Shown here: piece after piece, positions 10,278 to 19,746 of the stretch
Layout: each line of letters begins with the position of its first letter
Numbering within the stretch: position 1 is the stretch's first letter
NCBI RefSeq assembly: GCF_009730915.1
Contig: NC_052477.1
Span: forward strand, 18,181,688-18,245,687
Direction: 5' to 3'
DNA length: 64,000 bases
Source of the DNA: Dioscorea cayenensis subsp. rotundata
Taxonomy: Eukaryota; Streptophyta; Magnoliopsida; Dioscoreales; Dioscoreaceae
Notes under the pieces: model-generated
The model's database searches: none
What the model was told of the DNA's origin: nothing
What the model saw: the letters and a program-made list of their open reading frames with translations, nothing else
Made by a program: the position numbers and the translations under genes

Positions 10278-11142
10278 CAAAGTTGTCAGACCCGGCCCGG
10301 AAAATAACCTTGCTAAGCTCAGGAGTCAGGGGTTAATGGGTTGAACCAGGGTCAATAATTAAATATAAAAAATATTATAATAATTAATAATGAGCAAATA
10401 TAATATTAAACTCATAATTATAATATAAAAACCTACTCAAATTTGATATTTAAATTGATAAATGACCTTATATACAGTAGAGTTTTCTAATTATGTCATT
10501 TATTTTTACATATTTTAAATATTTACAAATTTAATATATTAATATATAATTATCGAACTTCTCTGTGTTATTTATTTATTTATTTATTGGTTGATTTTGT
10601 TAAAATAGATAAGAAATTTAATTCACTAATTCTTATATCTCAATTGAGTTTTTATTTTGTTTTAAATTTTCTTATATTTTTATTTAATTAGAATACCTTA
10701 ATTTTATATTTTTATAATAAAATTACACTTATTTATTGTTTTATTTTCTTAATAAATTAAATTTTTAAAAAGTATTTACATAAACATTAATAGATTTTAT
10801 TTTTAAATATTAATTTTTGTTGGTATGTTTATGATATATATATATATATTGTAATTCTATTTATTGATTATAAATTATAAATTAATATTAATAAATATAC
10901 ACCATTTTGTGGTTTCTAATGAGAAATTAATAATAAATTATTAAATATTGTAAAAAAAATTAAACATTATGATCCGATTGACCCGGCCGGGTCAACCGGT
11001 TCCCAGTTGAACCGCCCGGGTCACCGGGTTAACATCGGGTTTTTTATTACCCGGTTCAAAGGGGTATACCCGTGCCGGCCACATGGTCGGTTCCGGTTTT
11101 TCCTGTTGAACCGGCCGGGCCGGTCCGGGTCTGACAACCTTG
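10278..11142. mobile_element. Non-autonomous hAT element inserted in the chromovirus LTR, 865 bp
   Basis: Terminal inverted repeats CAAAGTTGTCAGACCC (left) and its imperfect complement ending CAACCTTG (right) are followed inward by GGCCCGG and CCGGGCCGG motifs. The 8-bp duplication CTCTAGAT flanks both sides (10270-10277 and 11143-11150). The sister LTR at about 16139-16147 shows a single uninterrupted copy of that site. The interior is AT-rich and encodes no transposase. The right third has many CCCGG and AACCGG motifs. It is the larger relative of the element at 1663-2303. Confidence 0.88.
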
Positions 11143-11329
11143 CTCTAGATCTGATTTCGTGCCCTAAATTCCATGTTCACTCGTTTTTTATATCTCCAGC
11201 CTGCCACATCAGATGCCAACTCAGGCTCCATTAACTCTCACTGTTGCCTGGCTCGCCATGTCAGATGCTACTTCCTGATTTATTTAATGGACATCATCAA
11301 CTATCTCCTCCTCAAAACAGTCCTTGTCC

Positions 11330-11755
11330 TCAAGGATTTAGTACACAAAATTCTGGAAATTGTTTCTGCAATGCTTTATAATACCCTATAGTAGCTTCCT
11401 CCCTAGATGAATCAGACCACTGCATTAGCAATTCAACTCCAGCTCTATTACCTCTCTTCACCAATTGATGCTCCAAGATTGCTACAGGGGCTCTCACATC
11501 TTCATCCTTTTCTGCCAAGAATTCACACCAAGTTACAGTCACCGTTTGCTCTCCTATCTTTTTCTTCAATTGAGATATGTAGAAAACATTATGTATTTTT
11601 GCTTCAGCAGGTAACTGAACTCGGTAAGCTACCCTCCCAATCATCTCGATCACCTGATAAGGCCCAAAGTATTTGGTAGATAGCTTTTGGTTAGCTCTCT
11701 TACTCACTGGAGTTTGCCGATAAGGTTGTAATTTAATGTATACCCAATCGCCCAC
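11330..11755 (-). pseudogene. Chromovirus integrase C-terminus with chromodomain
   Basis: Frame of 141 codons. It starts with GDWVYIKLQPYRQ, the GPY/F-type module ending in KYFGPYQVIE and GRVAYRVQLP, continues with HNVFYISQLKK, and ends in a chromodomain-like region: ILEHQLVKRG followed by LLMQWSDSSREEAT and FPEF. Chromodomains guide integration of chromoviruses toward modified histones. A TAG just upstream at 11767-11769 separates it from the core. The usual WE aromatic pair after EEAT is replaced (EEATIGYY). Confidence 0.88.
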
Positions 11756-11767
11756 TTGAAATTCTCT

Positions 11768-12489
11768 CTAAGTTCTGTTTTTGTTGGCTAGCTGCTTCAT
11801 TCTGTTCCTTGCCCTTGCCAAATTCTCCTTGAGGGTCTTATGCACATTATCTCTAGCCAGAAAACTTCGATCTAATAATTCAAATTTAGAACTAGACGCC
11901 TTATAGGGTAAATGCAATGGGGGACCTCGACCATAAACTATCTCATAAGGAGTGGCCTGAATTGATGAATAATAACTTGTGTTGTACCACCATTCCACCA
12001 AGGAAAGCCATTTAACCCACTCCTTCGGCTTGCCTCCTGTCATGCAATGAAGATATTGTTCTAGACACCTATTAATCACCTCTGTTTGCCCATCTGATTG
12101 AGGGTGATAAGCTGTAAATAATTCAATTTAACCCCTTGAAGTTTAAACAGCTCCTTCCAGAAATTACTCACAAAAACTGGGTCTCTATCACTAGCAATGG
12201 ACTTTGGCAATCCGTGCAATCTATAAATGTGATCCATAAAGATTTGAGCAACTGTCAAAGCAGTATAAGGATGAGATAGTTCTATGAAATGTGCATATTT
12301 ATTGAGCCTGTCAATAATAACCATTATAGTGTCCTTCCCTTGTGAGCTAGGCAAACTTGTGATGAAATCCATGCTCAATTCTTCCCAAATTCCTTTAGGA
12401 ATCGGTAATGGCTGTAACAAACCTACAAGGGCAGTATTTTTGGCCTTGTTCCTTTGACACACTTCACATTGCCGCACGAATGTCTTCAC
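11768..12489 (-). pseudogene. Chromovirus integrase core
   Basis: Two overlapping frames cover the zinc-binding end (CEVCQRNKA) and the catalytic core: SMDFITSLPSSQGKDTIMVI, then IASDRDPVFVSNFWKELF in 12076-12489, and INRCLEQYLHCM with EWWYNTSYYSSIQATPYE in 11768-12079. A frameshift near 12090-12125 falls in the segment that normally supplies the catalytic Glu, which is damaged. The protein would insert element cDNA into chromatin. Confidence 0.88.
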
Positions 12490-12685
12490 ATCGTGTTTTA
12501 ATCCCTTCCAGTAAAAGTAACTAGCAATTCTCCTCTTTGTTACTTCTACTCCTGAATGTCCACCTGCAAAATTGGTGTGAACCTCTTATAAAATCAGCTG
12601 TCTCACTAGCTCATCTTTTTCCCACAACAATCTTGTTCTTCCTCTTCATCTCACCTTGTTCCCAATGATAATGTTTCCTTGTAAA
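12490..12685 (-). pseudogene. Chromovirus RNase H to integrase junction, decayed
   Basis: Between the RNase H frame and the integrase zinc finger. Minus-strand segments such as GGHSGVEVTKRR and ASYFYWKGLK, the H(X)nH-type zinc-finger lead of integrase, can be read with interruptions. Confidence 0.6.
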
Positions 12686-13193
12686 CTAATTTTGTTGCAG
12701 TTGGGTTATTAACATTGCTAATTCAGGATCCTCTGACGAACTCTTTTGTATCTTCTCCCATAATTTAGACTGGACGACAGAAATCAGTGAGATTATGGGT
12801 CTTCCAGACAAAGCATCAACCACTATATTTTTGGAGCCCTTCTTGTACAACACCTTAAAATCATAACCCATCAATTTAGCCATCTATATTTGTTGACTCG
12901 GAGTGCAAATTCTCTGTTGTAGCAAGAATTTCAAACTTTGGTGAACAGTTTTCACCTTGAAATGCCCTCCTAGTAAGTAAGGCCTCCATTTCTCCATAGC
13001 AAACACCATGGTTAGCATCCACTTTTTCATAGATTGAATATACCTTGTGTTTATCTGATAAATCCTTGCTCAGAAATGCCAAAGGTCTACCCTTCTGCAT
13101 TAATACTGCACCTAATGCTTCATCACTAGCATCTATCTCAACAACAAACTCGGTCGAGAAATCTGGTAGGGCCAATACGGGACCTGAACACAT
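12686..13193 (-). pseudogene. Chromovirus RNase H domain
   Basis: Frame 12876-13193 starts PVLALPDFSTEFVVEIDASD and continues with GAVLMQKGRPLAFLSKDLSD, the RNase H lead that follows reverse transcriptase in Ty3/gypsy Pol, with the first catalytic Asp present. Frame 12686-12883 supplies LMGYDFKVLYKKGSKNIVVD and ALSGRP, the end of the domain (usually N-ADALSR). The joint between the frames is shifted, so the domain is broken. Confidence 0.88.
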
Positions 13194-13308
13194 AATTTGC
13201 TATAGTTTATTAAAGGCTTCAGTGCTGGCATCACTCCAATTAAAGCAGTTCTTCTTCAGGAGTTTTGTTAATGGCTTGGACCAAAATCTCATAACCTTTA
13301 ATGAATCT

Positions 13309-14040
13309 TCAGTAGTAACCAGCTAACCCCAAGAACCCTCTCAACTCTTTAATATTTCTAGGTGTAGGCCATTTTGAGATTGCTTCTATCTTGGAATTAT
13401 CCATCTCCATTCCTTGTTTGCTAATCACATGTCCTAGATAATCAATTCTTCTTATTGCAAAAGTGAATTTACTCCTTTTTACATATAACTGGTTAGCCTG
13501 CAATACATCAAACTCCATCTTCAATTGCTTCAAGTACGACTCCCAATCAATGCTATACACTAGAATGCCATCAAAGAAAACCAATAGGAACTTTATGAGG
13601 AATGGCTTGAATATTTCATTCATAAGGCCCTGGAAGGTAGATGGGGTACTAGTAAGCCCAAAAGGCATTACCAAGAACTCATAGTGCCCCTCATGAGTCC
13701 TGAAGCCTATTTTGCTCACATCATCCTCATGCATTCTAATTTGATGATATCCTGATCTGAGATCCACTTTTGAAATAAAATTCATCTCCATGAAATTCAT
13801 CAAGAAGCTCTTCGATCTAAGGAATTGGGAACTTGTCTTTAATCGTTTTATCATTAAGAGCTCTGTAATCTCTGCACAGTCTCCAGCCACTATCCTTTTT
13901 CCTTACCAACACCACCAGGGCTGAAAATGGGTGTTACATCTTTTCTGAATAGATGGGTACCGATAAGGCCTAACACTGATAGGATCTGTACCATCCTTAA
14001 GAGTTATTCTGTGATCATGGACTCTAGCTGGTGGAAGAAC
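13309..14040 (-). pseudogene. Chromovirus reverse transcriptase with altered catalytic motif
   Basis: The N-terminal lead PPARVHDHRITLKDGTDPIS and VRPYRYP lies near 13950-14040. It is followed by [19 protein letters not shown] (13860-13920) and, in another frame, SKVDLRSGYHQIRMHEDDVS, MPFGLTSTPSTFQGLMNEIF, LVFFDGILVYS and LGHVISKQGMEMD to LRGFLGLAGYY. The catalytic pair normally read as two consecutive Asp (FFDD or YVDD) is FFDG, which would abolish polymerase activity. A frameshift lies near 13800-13850. Confidence 0.9.
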
Positions 14041-14353
14041 ATTTACTTCTTGAAATATTTCTTCATTCCCTTCCAAGATTTCTATTAACTGTTTCTATTG
14101 TACTTCACTCAACATCATTGATGAGTTATCAATACTTCTTTCTCCTTGAACAGAGCAATTTGTTACTACCAGTGAACAGAACTAAATTTTGCACATCTCA
14201 GGTGGTAACTTCAGAGCTCTAATCAGGGATTTCCCTTGCATTAACTATAGCCTTGGTTGCGGAGACCCTCTCAACACCACTTTCTTGTTATTCACTATAA
14301 ACTCCATTTTTAGTTCACTAAAATTCCAGTTAATGGATCCTAACAGAACCCAG

Positions 14354-14704
14354 CTACTGAATTTCCAAAACCATCTGGCATCCATCCAATGGTAGCACGA
14401 ACAAGTTGGCCACAAACTCAACTCCTTGCATTTTCCACCTCAGCCCAGCACAGATTTTATCACATAGGATTTTATCACCGTTTGCCACCACTACTTTGAC
14501 AGGTGGACTTTTAGATAAATCACAACCCAACTGTTCCGCAATATAGGTGTCAATGAAGTTGTGTGTGCTGCTCAAATCAATAAGAATGTGAACCTTTTGG
14601 CTTTTAATGGACCCACTCACCCTTATGGTATTGTAATCCTCCAAGGTTCTAATTCCTGCCCGAGGCATTGAGTGAAATAATAGGTGAAACCTCATCTCCA
14701 CCAC
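14354..14704 (-). pseudogene. Chromovirus aspartic protease
   Basis: The frame contains RTLEDYNTIRVSGSIKSQKV followed by HILIDLSSTHNFIDTYIAEQ and LGCDLS. In gypsy retropepsins this segment reads D-S/T-G-A before THNFI; here it is DLSS, so the catalytic DSG motif is lost although the Asp remains. VANGDKILCDKICAGLRWKM and a hydrophobic LFVLPLDGCQMVL segment follow. The protease would release Gag and Pol proteins. Confidence 0.8.
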
Positions 14705-15795
14705 TATCTTCGCTCCTTTCTCGGGCCCTCTTCATCAATTGCTTCTTCTTCTCCCTCAAACTTGTCATCAATCAGCTCAATTCGGTACAACTATTTTGAT
14801 CTACAGTTATGTCCTATTGTATACTTGTTATCACACCAATAGCAAAGCCCCTTTTTCCTCTTTTCTACTATCTCCTTGCTGGACAGTTGTTTGAAAGGTT
14901 TCTTACCTGCACCCCTATTCACTCCACCTGTATTCCTTTCCGTACTCATCCCAGCCCCATCAGAATAAAGTTTGGTGTAGGAAGCATTGGTGTTGCGTTC
15001 GTCGATCTTTGCACAAATCTACCCTTCTTCCTAGCATTTTCCACCGCAACCTCTTACAGCTTAGCCAAGCTCACGGCTTCCTGTAAGCTCATAGGTCTGA
15101 ACATCCTCATTGTATATTGTATGTCATCCTGGAGCCTGCTTAGGAAAAAAACTCACAATATATTCCTCAGATAGTGTAACTCTGTTCAACAATTGATCAA
15201 ACTTATCTAGATATATTTGAACTATTCCCAATTGAATTAAGTTCTTCAACTCGAACATGGGATCATAGTGTAATTCAGTACCAAATCTGACATTCAATGC
15301 CTTCACATAATCTCCCTAACTCACCGATTCCCCTTCCGCCTTGCACCTGATGAAGTTCTGATGCTAATGTAGCGCGTGATTCTTAAAATGAAATGAAGTA
15401 ATCCACACCTTCATATTATCAGGAGTCTCATCAAATTCAAAGTACTAGTTACACTTGTATAGCCAATCATGCAGATCTACTCCATTGAACTATGGAAACT
15501 CCAATCGAGTGAGTTTTAGTTGCATCAACTTCTAGTATGCTAACTCCTTCTCAGATCTGACAGCTCCGACAGCCTTGTTCGTAGCACTAACAGTATTCAC
15601 AGAAGAAGAGGTATTCATTGGCTCATTTATATCCTTGACCTGCTGATCTTTCAGCTCTTGGATAGCATGATTTTGGGGATTCCTCAACTCCTGGATGGCT
15701 TTATTATTCTTTTCATCTTGTCTCTCAGCCTACTCCTTCAGTAGGGATTTCAGATTCTCCTCAACCTTTTTCATCTCCTGATTTCTAGTTTCCAT
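14705..15795 (-). pseudogene. Chromovirus gag, broken by many stops
   Basis: A start codon at 15793-15795 opens METRNQEMKKVEENLKSLL, after which the same frame continues with AIQELRNPQNHAIQELKDQQ and further Gag-like text interrupted by stops. Frame 15124-15306 contains VRFGTELHYDP and QIYLDKFDQLLNRVTLSEEY, the retrotransposon gag core. Downstream toward 14810 a Cys/His knuckle is expected and a partial CWCDNKYT-like segment is seen. Too many interruptions for any product. Confidence 0.75.
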
Positions 15796-15838
15796 GAATG
15801 AGGAACTAGATATACACCCATTTCACTGCGATCGACTT

Positions 15839-15849
15839 CTCTGATACCA
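15839..15849 (-). other. Chromovirus primer binding site
   Basis: Minus strand TGGTATCAGAG two bases inside the 5' LTR is the complement of initiator-Met tRNA 3' end, the usual primer in plant chromoviruses. Confidence 0.85.
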
Positions 15850-15851
15850 AT

Positions 15852-16295
15852 TGATGCAGTCTTTCTACTTATTAGCTCAACCGCAACCCAATCCACCTGC
15901 AACTCACAGGAAGACAGCACTACAAGCAAATTTAACTTCAACAGCAAGAGTAAGCATGACTAATTCTCATAACATTCAGCAAGAGGGGGATCCGGAAACA
16001 ATATCCAAAGATCCATAACCCTAATGCGAAGAACAAACAACCAACAATAGGGGAATCCAAGGATGGCTCCTGGGGTATCAGAACCCTAGAACAAAAGTTA
16101 CCCAAACATACAGAGAGAAAAAGAAAAGGGGAAGAGCGCTCTAGATCTGATTTCGTGCACTAAATTCCATGTTTACTCAGCTTTTATAAATTCAGCTTAC
16201 CACATTGGATGCCAACTCAGCCTCAATTAACTCTCACTACTGCCTGGCCCGCCAAGTCAGATGATACTTCCTGATTTATTTAATAGACTGTATCA
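15852..16295 (-). repeat. Chromovirus 5' LTR (intact)
   Basis: 444 bp, TG to CA on the plus strand, followed by the GAATG duplication at 16296-16300. It contains one copy each of the ACCCA and CTCTAGAT target sites that were duplicated in the other LTR, so it is the empty-site reference for the Copia and hAT insertions. Confidence 0.9.
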
Positions 16296-16531
16296 GAATG
16301 CCACCACTAGAACATGAGGCTTCGATTTAAAGACGGTGGAGGAGGTGTATGAAGCAGAGCTCATCGCCGCCATGGTCAAGGAAGTCACCGAGGAGTACAA
16401 CGACGGTGTGGCCACCGGTCCAGTGTCCGGTGGAGTTAGCGAGGCCGACAAGAGAGACAACAGTGAGGGGCTTGGGGAGGTCGCCATGGAGGTCTCCGAT
16501 GGCGATGAGGCGGTGAGCGGGTGTGAATGTG
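16296..16531 (-). pseudogene. Shewanella-like protein phosphatase (SLP1-type), upstream fragment
   Basis: Minus strand reads AHRLIAIGDLHGDLPKPLTV, the GDXHG metal-binding motif of PPP-type phosphatases. VVVLLGDFLDHGGDELCFIH follows, where the second motif normally GDXXDRG has His for Arg. LLHRL is followed by an in-frame TAA and then IEASCSSGG up to the duplication. Spacing matches plant SLP1, and the frame runs on into 5292-5073 once the retroelement is ignored. Most of the active-site changes (R to H, GNHE to SDHK, stop) indicate a decayed gene copy. The 5' end is cut by the family C LTR at 16532. Confidence 0.8.
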
Positions 16532-16901
16532 TGATAAGTGCTTGAGTAGACATACTTTTATATATGTTTTACATGCATCGAGCATCATTTTTACCATAGT
16601 TTATGTCTCATATTGTGTATTTGTTGTTCTTTTATGCATATAGGTTGTGAATGCCTTGAAAGAGTAAAAAGGAAACAAAGATAGGCTATAAAGATACAAT
16701 GTTGGGAGTTCTTGTTAAATTCAAGGACCAAGACACAAGAGGAGTTCATAAACGTGGAGATGTGTGCCAACTTCCAAGAAGATTCAAGTCAATTCACTAG
16801 TTGGAAGGGCACAAAGGCAACCACATCTTCATGTTCCTTCTCTTTGTGAAGATTGCAAGACCTCTCAAAGATACGTCGATGAAGAGAAGTTTTATAGCCT
16901 A
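16532..16901 (+). repeat. Athila-lineage family C LTR, first segment
   Basis: Begins TGATAAGTGCTTGAG right after the SLP fragment. It shows the conserved LTR layout seen in B (GTGTGCCAACTTCC, then a block with GGGCACAAAGGCA). It is cut at 16901 by element A1; the duplication GCCTA (16897-16901 and 26104-26108) shows the LTR continues at 26109. Confidence 0.75.
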
Positions 16902-18581
16902 TGATAAGTGTCTAAATGTACGTATTTGAGTGTATGTATTTGTTACCTCTAGCATGTGTTTTTATTAGAATTGATGCCCGTTTTGTGCTTAATCATGTGT
17001 TATTTGCTTTGCAGGGCACGGGAACACCATGGATGACACGAGGATATGATTTGGGTGAAAAAGAAAAGAAAACCAGGGCGCGGTACTGTAGGGTATTCAC
17101 TGTAGTAAAGTAATGCAGTTGGGAGTACTGTAGCATCAGCACTGTAGCAAGATTACTGTAGCTGCCACTGCAGCACCTGGAGAGTTTTCAAGTCAGGATT
17201 TGGATCATGGCATACGGCCTCAATGCTGCCCGGTATAGAGCCCGGGATGATCACTGTAGCTATAATAGAAGATATTTACTTGATGGAGTTTGCCTACCAC
17301 AAATAGTGTCAATGTTGAGCTCCATAGCGAGTGGTATGGCACTCAAGATGGAGGCCATAGCGAGTTGTATAGCACTCAGGATGGAGGCCATAGAGAGTGG
17401 TATAGCACTTGGTATAGCACTCTGGATGGGGGCCATAGGGAGTGGTATAACACTCGGGATGGAGGCCATCAAAGGGGTATGATGAGTGGTATATAGAGGG
17501 ATTTTTGGAGAAAGATTGGGGACTTGTTGGCTGGACTTCTTGGAGACTCTAGGGTAGATTTTTGAAGGGTTTTTGGCAGCCATCACTTGGAGGAAGGAGA
17601 GAAATGAAGACACCACTCTTTGGGAGAGTTTGGCTTGAAGCTTGGGAAGATCAAGAGCTTGAACTTAAAGGGGAAGCCTCATCATCAAAGGAGGAGAAGT
17701 ATTTGGCATCTCTAGGGCTAGAAGAAGCATCATTCGGCCGGCATTCTCTCTCCTTTTCATCATTCGGACTAGGGAGTGTCATTTATGCATTTACTTCTTG
17801 CTTTTTGTTGTGTTTGAGATACTTATTTGTATGATGGCACACTAGACCCCCCAAGGCCGCGGATGTAGGTGAACCTTTGGGGGGGTTCATCTTGTATTTT
17901 GGATGCTACATTTATATTTGATATGCATTGGTGTGATTTATGATTTGGCTCATTGTGTTTCATGCCTAGAACTATTATGTGGAGAAATCCTTAGTTCTTG
18001 TTTGAGTTGTACATGTAGACGTGACCTACTCGCGTGTACTAGATCGTTAATGAGCGGGGTATTTGTTGACCAACATGCCGAGAAATTGGGTGTAGGTAGC
18101 CCCTCCGAACCATGAGGATAAACTTAGGTTAAGTGTGTCCTTGTTGCGTGATCTCCATTCACTTAATGCAATCGTAGGAATATGATTAAGGAGAGATCCT
18201 TGTCATCATTTGTACTGGATTAGGGTTTAGCCGCCGAGAAATTGGGGTTGAACTATTGTTGAGGTCCGTCGGTCTAAATCACCCGTGCCATGTATTTTCA
18301 TGCATCCTTATATCTTGATGACCCCTCTTGGGAATCCTCATCCCTAGGCCTATTCTTATCATCATTTCTATTGTGATTTTCTTGCTTGACATGGAGTTGT
18401 TACACTTGTGTTTTATTTACAATCTTGCTTGTATTAGATTAGTATACCATGCTTGAATTGTAAGGTTAGAAAGTGAGTGATGGAGGAGTAATAGGAGCTC
18501 CTTAACCCCGTGGAATACGATCCTTGGGCTTTTGCTCAAGGTATTACTTGGCGACCTCGTACACTTGCGGGTGATCAATCA
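16902..18581 (+). repeat. A1 5' LTR
   Basis: TGATAAGTGTC to GATCAATCA. It contains several CTGTAGC/CTGCAGC words (17080-17180), a 33-bp tandem repeat block (17322-17470) and an AG acceptor-like site (TTTGCTTTGCAG, ending 17014) near its start. Short frames inside it are repeat-driven and not considered genes. Confidence 0.9.
17322..17470. repeat. 33-bp tandem repeat in family A LTR
   Basis: About four units of a GGCCATAGCGAGTGGTATAG-type 33-mer, with one unit expanded by 12 bp. The same block is present at 24858-25006, 52816-52965 and 61832-61980 in the other family A LTRs. Because 33 is a multiple of three, all frames stay open and yield 11-residue peptide repeats on both strands; I do not regard these as coding. 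Confidence 0.85.
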
Positions 18582-18587
18582 AGTTTT

Positions 18588-18604
18588 TGGCACCGTTGCC
18601 GGGG
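18588..18604 (+). other. A1 primer binding site (tRNA-Asp type)
   Basis: TGGCACCGTTGCCGGGG lies six bases after the LTR. The form TGGCGCCGTTGCCGGGG is the Athila-lineage primer site complementary to tRNA-Asp; here one base differs. Confidence 0.85.
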
Positions 18605-18749
18605 ACATTAAGGAATTCTAGGAAACTTCTAGCTTATTGCTCTAACCATTTTTTCTTTTCTTTTATTTCTTCCTTTCATTTGTTTTATTTTTTTTCTTGA
18701 GCTTATCTTTCTTTATCTTTCTTGACTTTGTAAGGTACTGTGCATGGAC

Positions 18750-19746
18750 ATGAGCAAATCGATCAAATTTAGTTGCACAAGACAGTGAAATTGAGAGAAC
18801 CTTGCATCGAAGACTTAGAGAAGTGGGCGAAAGCATTATTGAAAGAAACATTGAAATTGAGGACACAGAATCTGTAATCATGGCCGAAGAAAGACGTACT
18901 TTATCCGAATATGAAAGGCCACAATTCACAGGCGAAGAATTTAGTGTGCAAGCGCCATCCATCGCCACAAATAATTTTGAGATCAAGGCAAGCACAATCT
19001 GCATGGTCCAAAATTCAGTCCAATTTAATGTCCTTGCAAATGAAGATGCCCTTGATCATCTTTCCCGTTTCCTTCAAATTTGTTCTACCTTCAAGATAAA
19101 TGGCGTGACTCACGATGCGATCCGGCTACGATTATTTCCTTTCAGTTTGAGAGATGGAGCATATCGGTGGCTCACATCCTTATCGCCGGGGTCGATCAAA
19201 ACATGGAAAGATATGGTGGAGAAATTTTTGGGAAGGTATTTTCCTCCTAGAAAAGCGGCAAAGCTAAGGCAAGAAATTTCGGCATTCAAACAAGGAGAGT
19301 CGGAGACACTATTTGAAGCTTATGAGAGATTCAAGGACCTTCTTCCAAGATGCCCCCATCATGGCTTTGCTTCTTGGATGCGGGTTCAGATCATCTACAA
19401 CAGGTTGAATTATGCAACTCGTCAATTAATTGATGCCGCAGCGGGTGGATCTCTTAGTAACAAGTACCCCGATGAGGCCGAGCAACTCCTTGAATCAATG
19501 GCATGCAATGAGTCTCATTGGGCCTCAAGAGGTGCACCACAAAAAGGGGCCGGAATCTATGAAGTCAATGCTAATGATGTTCTTGCCGCAAAGGTTGATG
19601 TGTTATCTCGAAAGCTAGACATGCTTATGGGTAGTAGCTCGAAGTCAGAATCAGTGATGAGTTGTGGTGGAGGGCATGGAGTCACCCAATGTCCTATTGC
19701 TAGTTCCTCCGTCACCTCTATTGAGAATGTTGATTGTATTGGGTGA
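18750..19746 (+). pseudogene. A1 gag
   Basis: The frame from 18760 on reads the Athila Gag N-terminus, then the retrotransposon gag domain: [67 protein letters not shown] and [11 protein letters not shown]. The start is lost: compared with the A2 copy an inserted base disrupts the ATG and a CGA is now TGA. The zinc knuckle is shortened to [12 protein letters not shown]2 has CSTCGGGHGVSQC, so A1 lacks 9 bp including one Cys. The frame stops at 19746, before the Gag C-terminal segment. Confidence 0.88.

Larger units (their letters stand above)
5293..11299 (-). repeat. 3' LTR of the chromovirus, split by Copia and hAT insertions
   Basis: Sequence 5293-5548, 10236-10278 and 11152-11299 aligns collinearly with the intact LTR at 15852-16295, and together is about the same length. 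The first break is a Copia element (duplication ACCCA) and the second a hAT element (duplication CTCTAGAT). The right boundary is CATCA at 11299, adjacent to a purine-rich tract on the minus strand (GAGGAGGAGATAG, about 11300-11314). Confidence 0.85.
5293..16295 (-). mobile_element. Chromovirus-type Ty3/gypsy retrotransposon, full structure with nested insertions
   Basis: A 444-bp right LTR (15852-16295) matches the left LTR, which is split into 5293-5548, 10236-10278 and 11152-11299. Both LTRs run TG to CA. The 5-bp duplication GAATG flanks the element at 5288-5292 and 16296-16300. In minus orientation the order is LTR, primer site, gag, protease, reverse transcriptase, RNase H, integrase, chromodomain, polypurine tract, LTR. 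That order and the C-terminal chromodomain place it among chromoviruses (Reina or Tekay-like; the clade is not resolved by eye). Every coding part has stops or frameshifts, so it is dead. It inserted into an SLP phosphatase pseudogene or gene. Confidence 0.9.

Noticed and set aside
13309..14040. Assigning the chromovirus pol as the missing pol of the Athila-type elements
   Set aside because: It lies within its own LTR pair on the opposite strand, uses an initiator-Met primer site, and has a chromodomain; it belongs to a different clade.
17207..17616. Overlapping frames of 91 and 118 codons in the family A LTR (also in the other three LTR copies)
   Set aside because: They arise from a 33-bp tandem repeat with no stops in several frames; no domain, no start context, and both strands are open equally.
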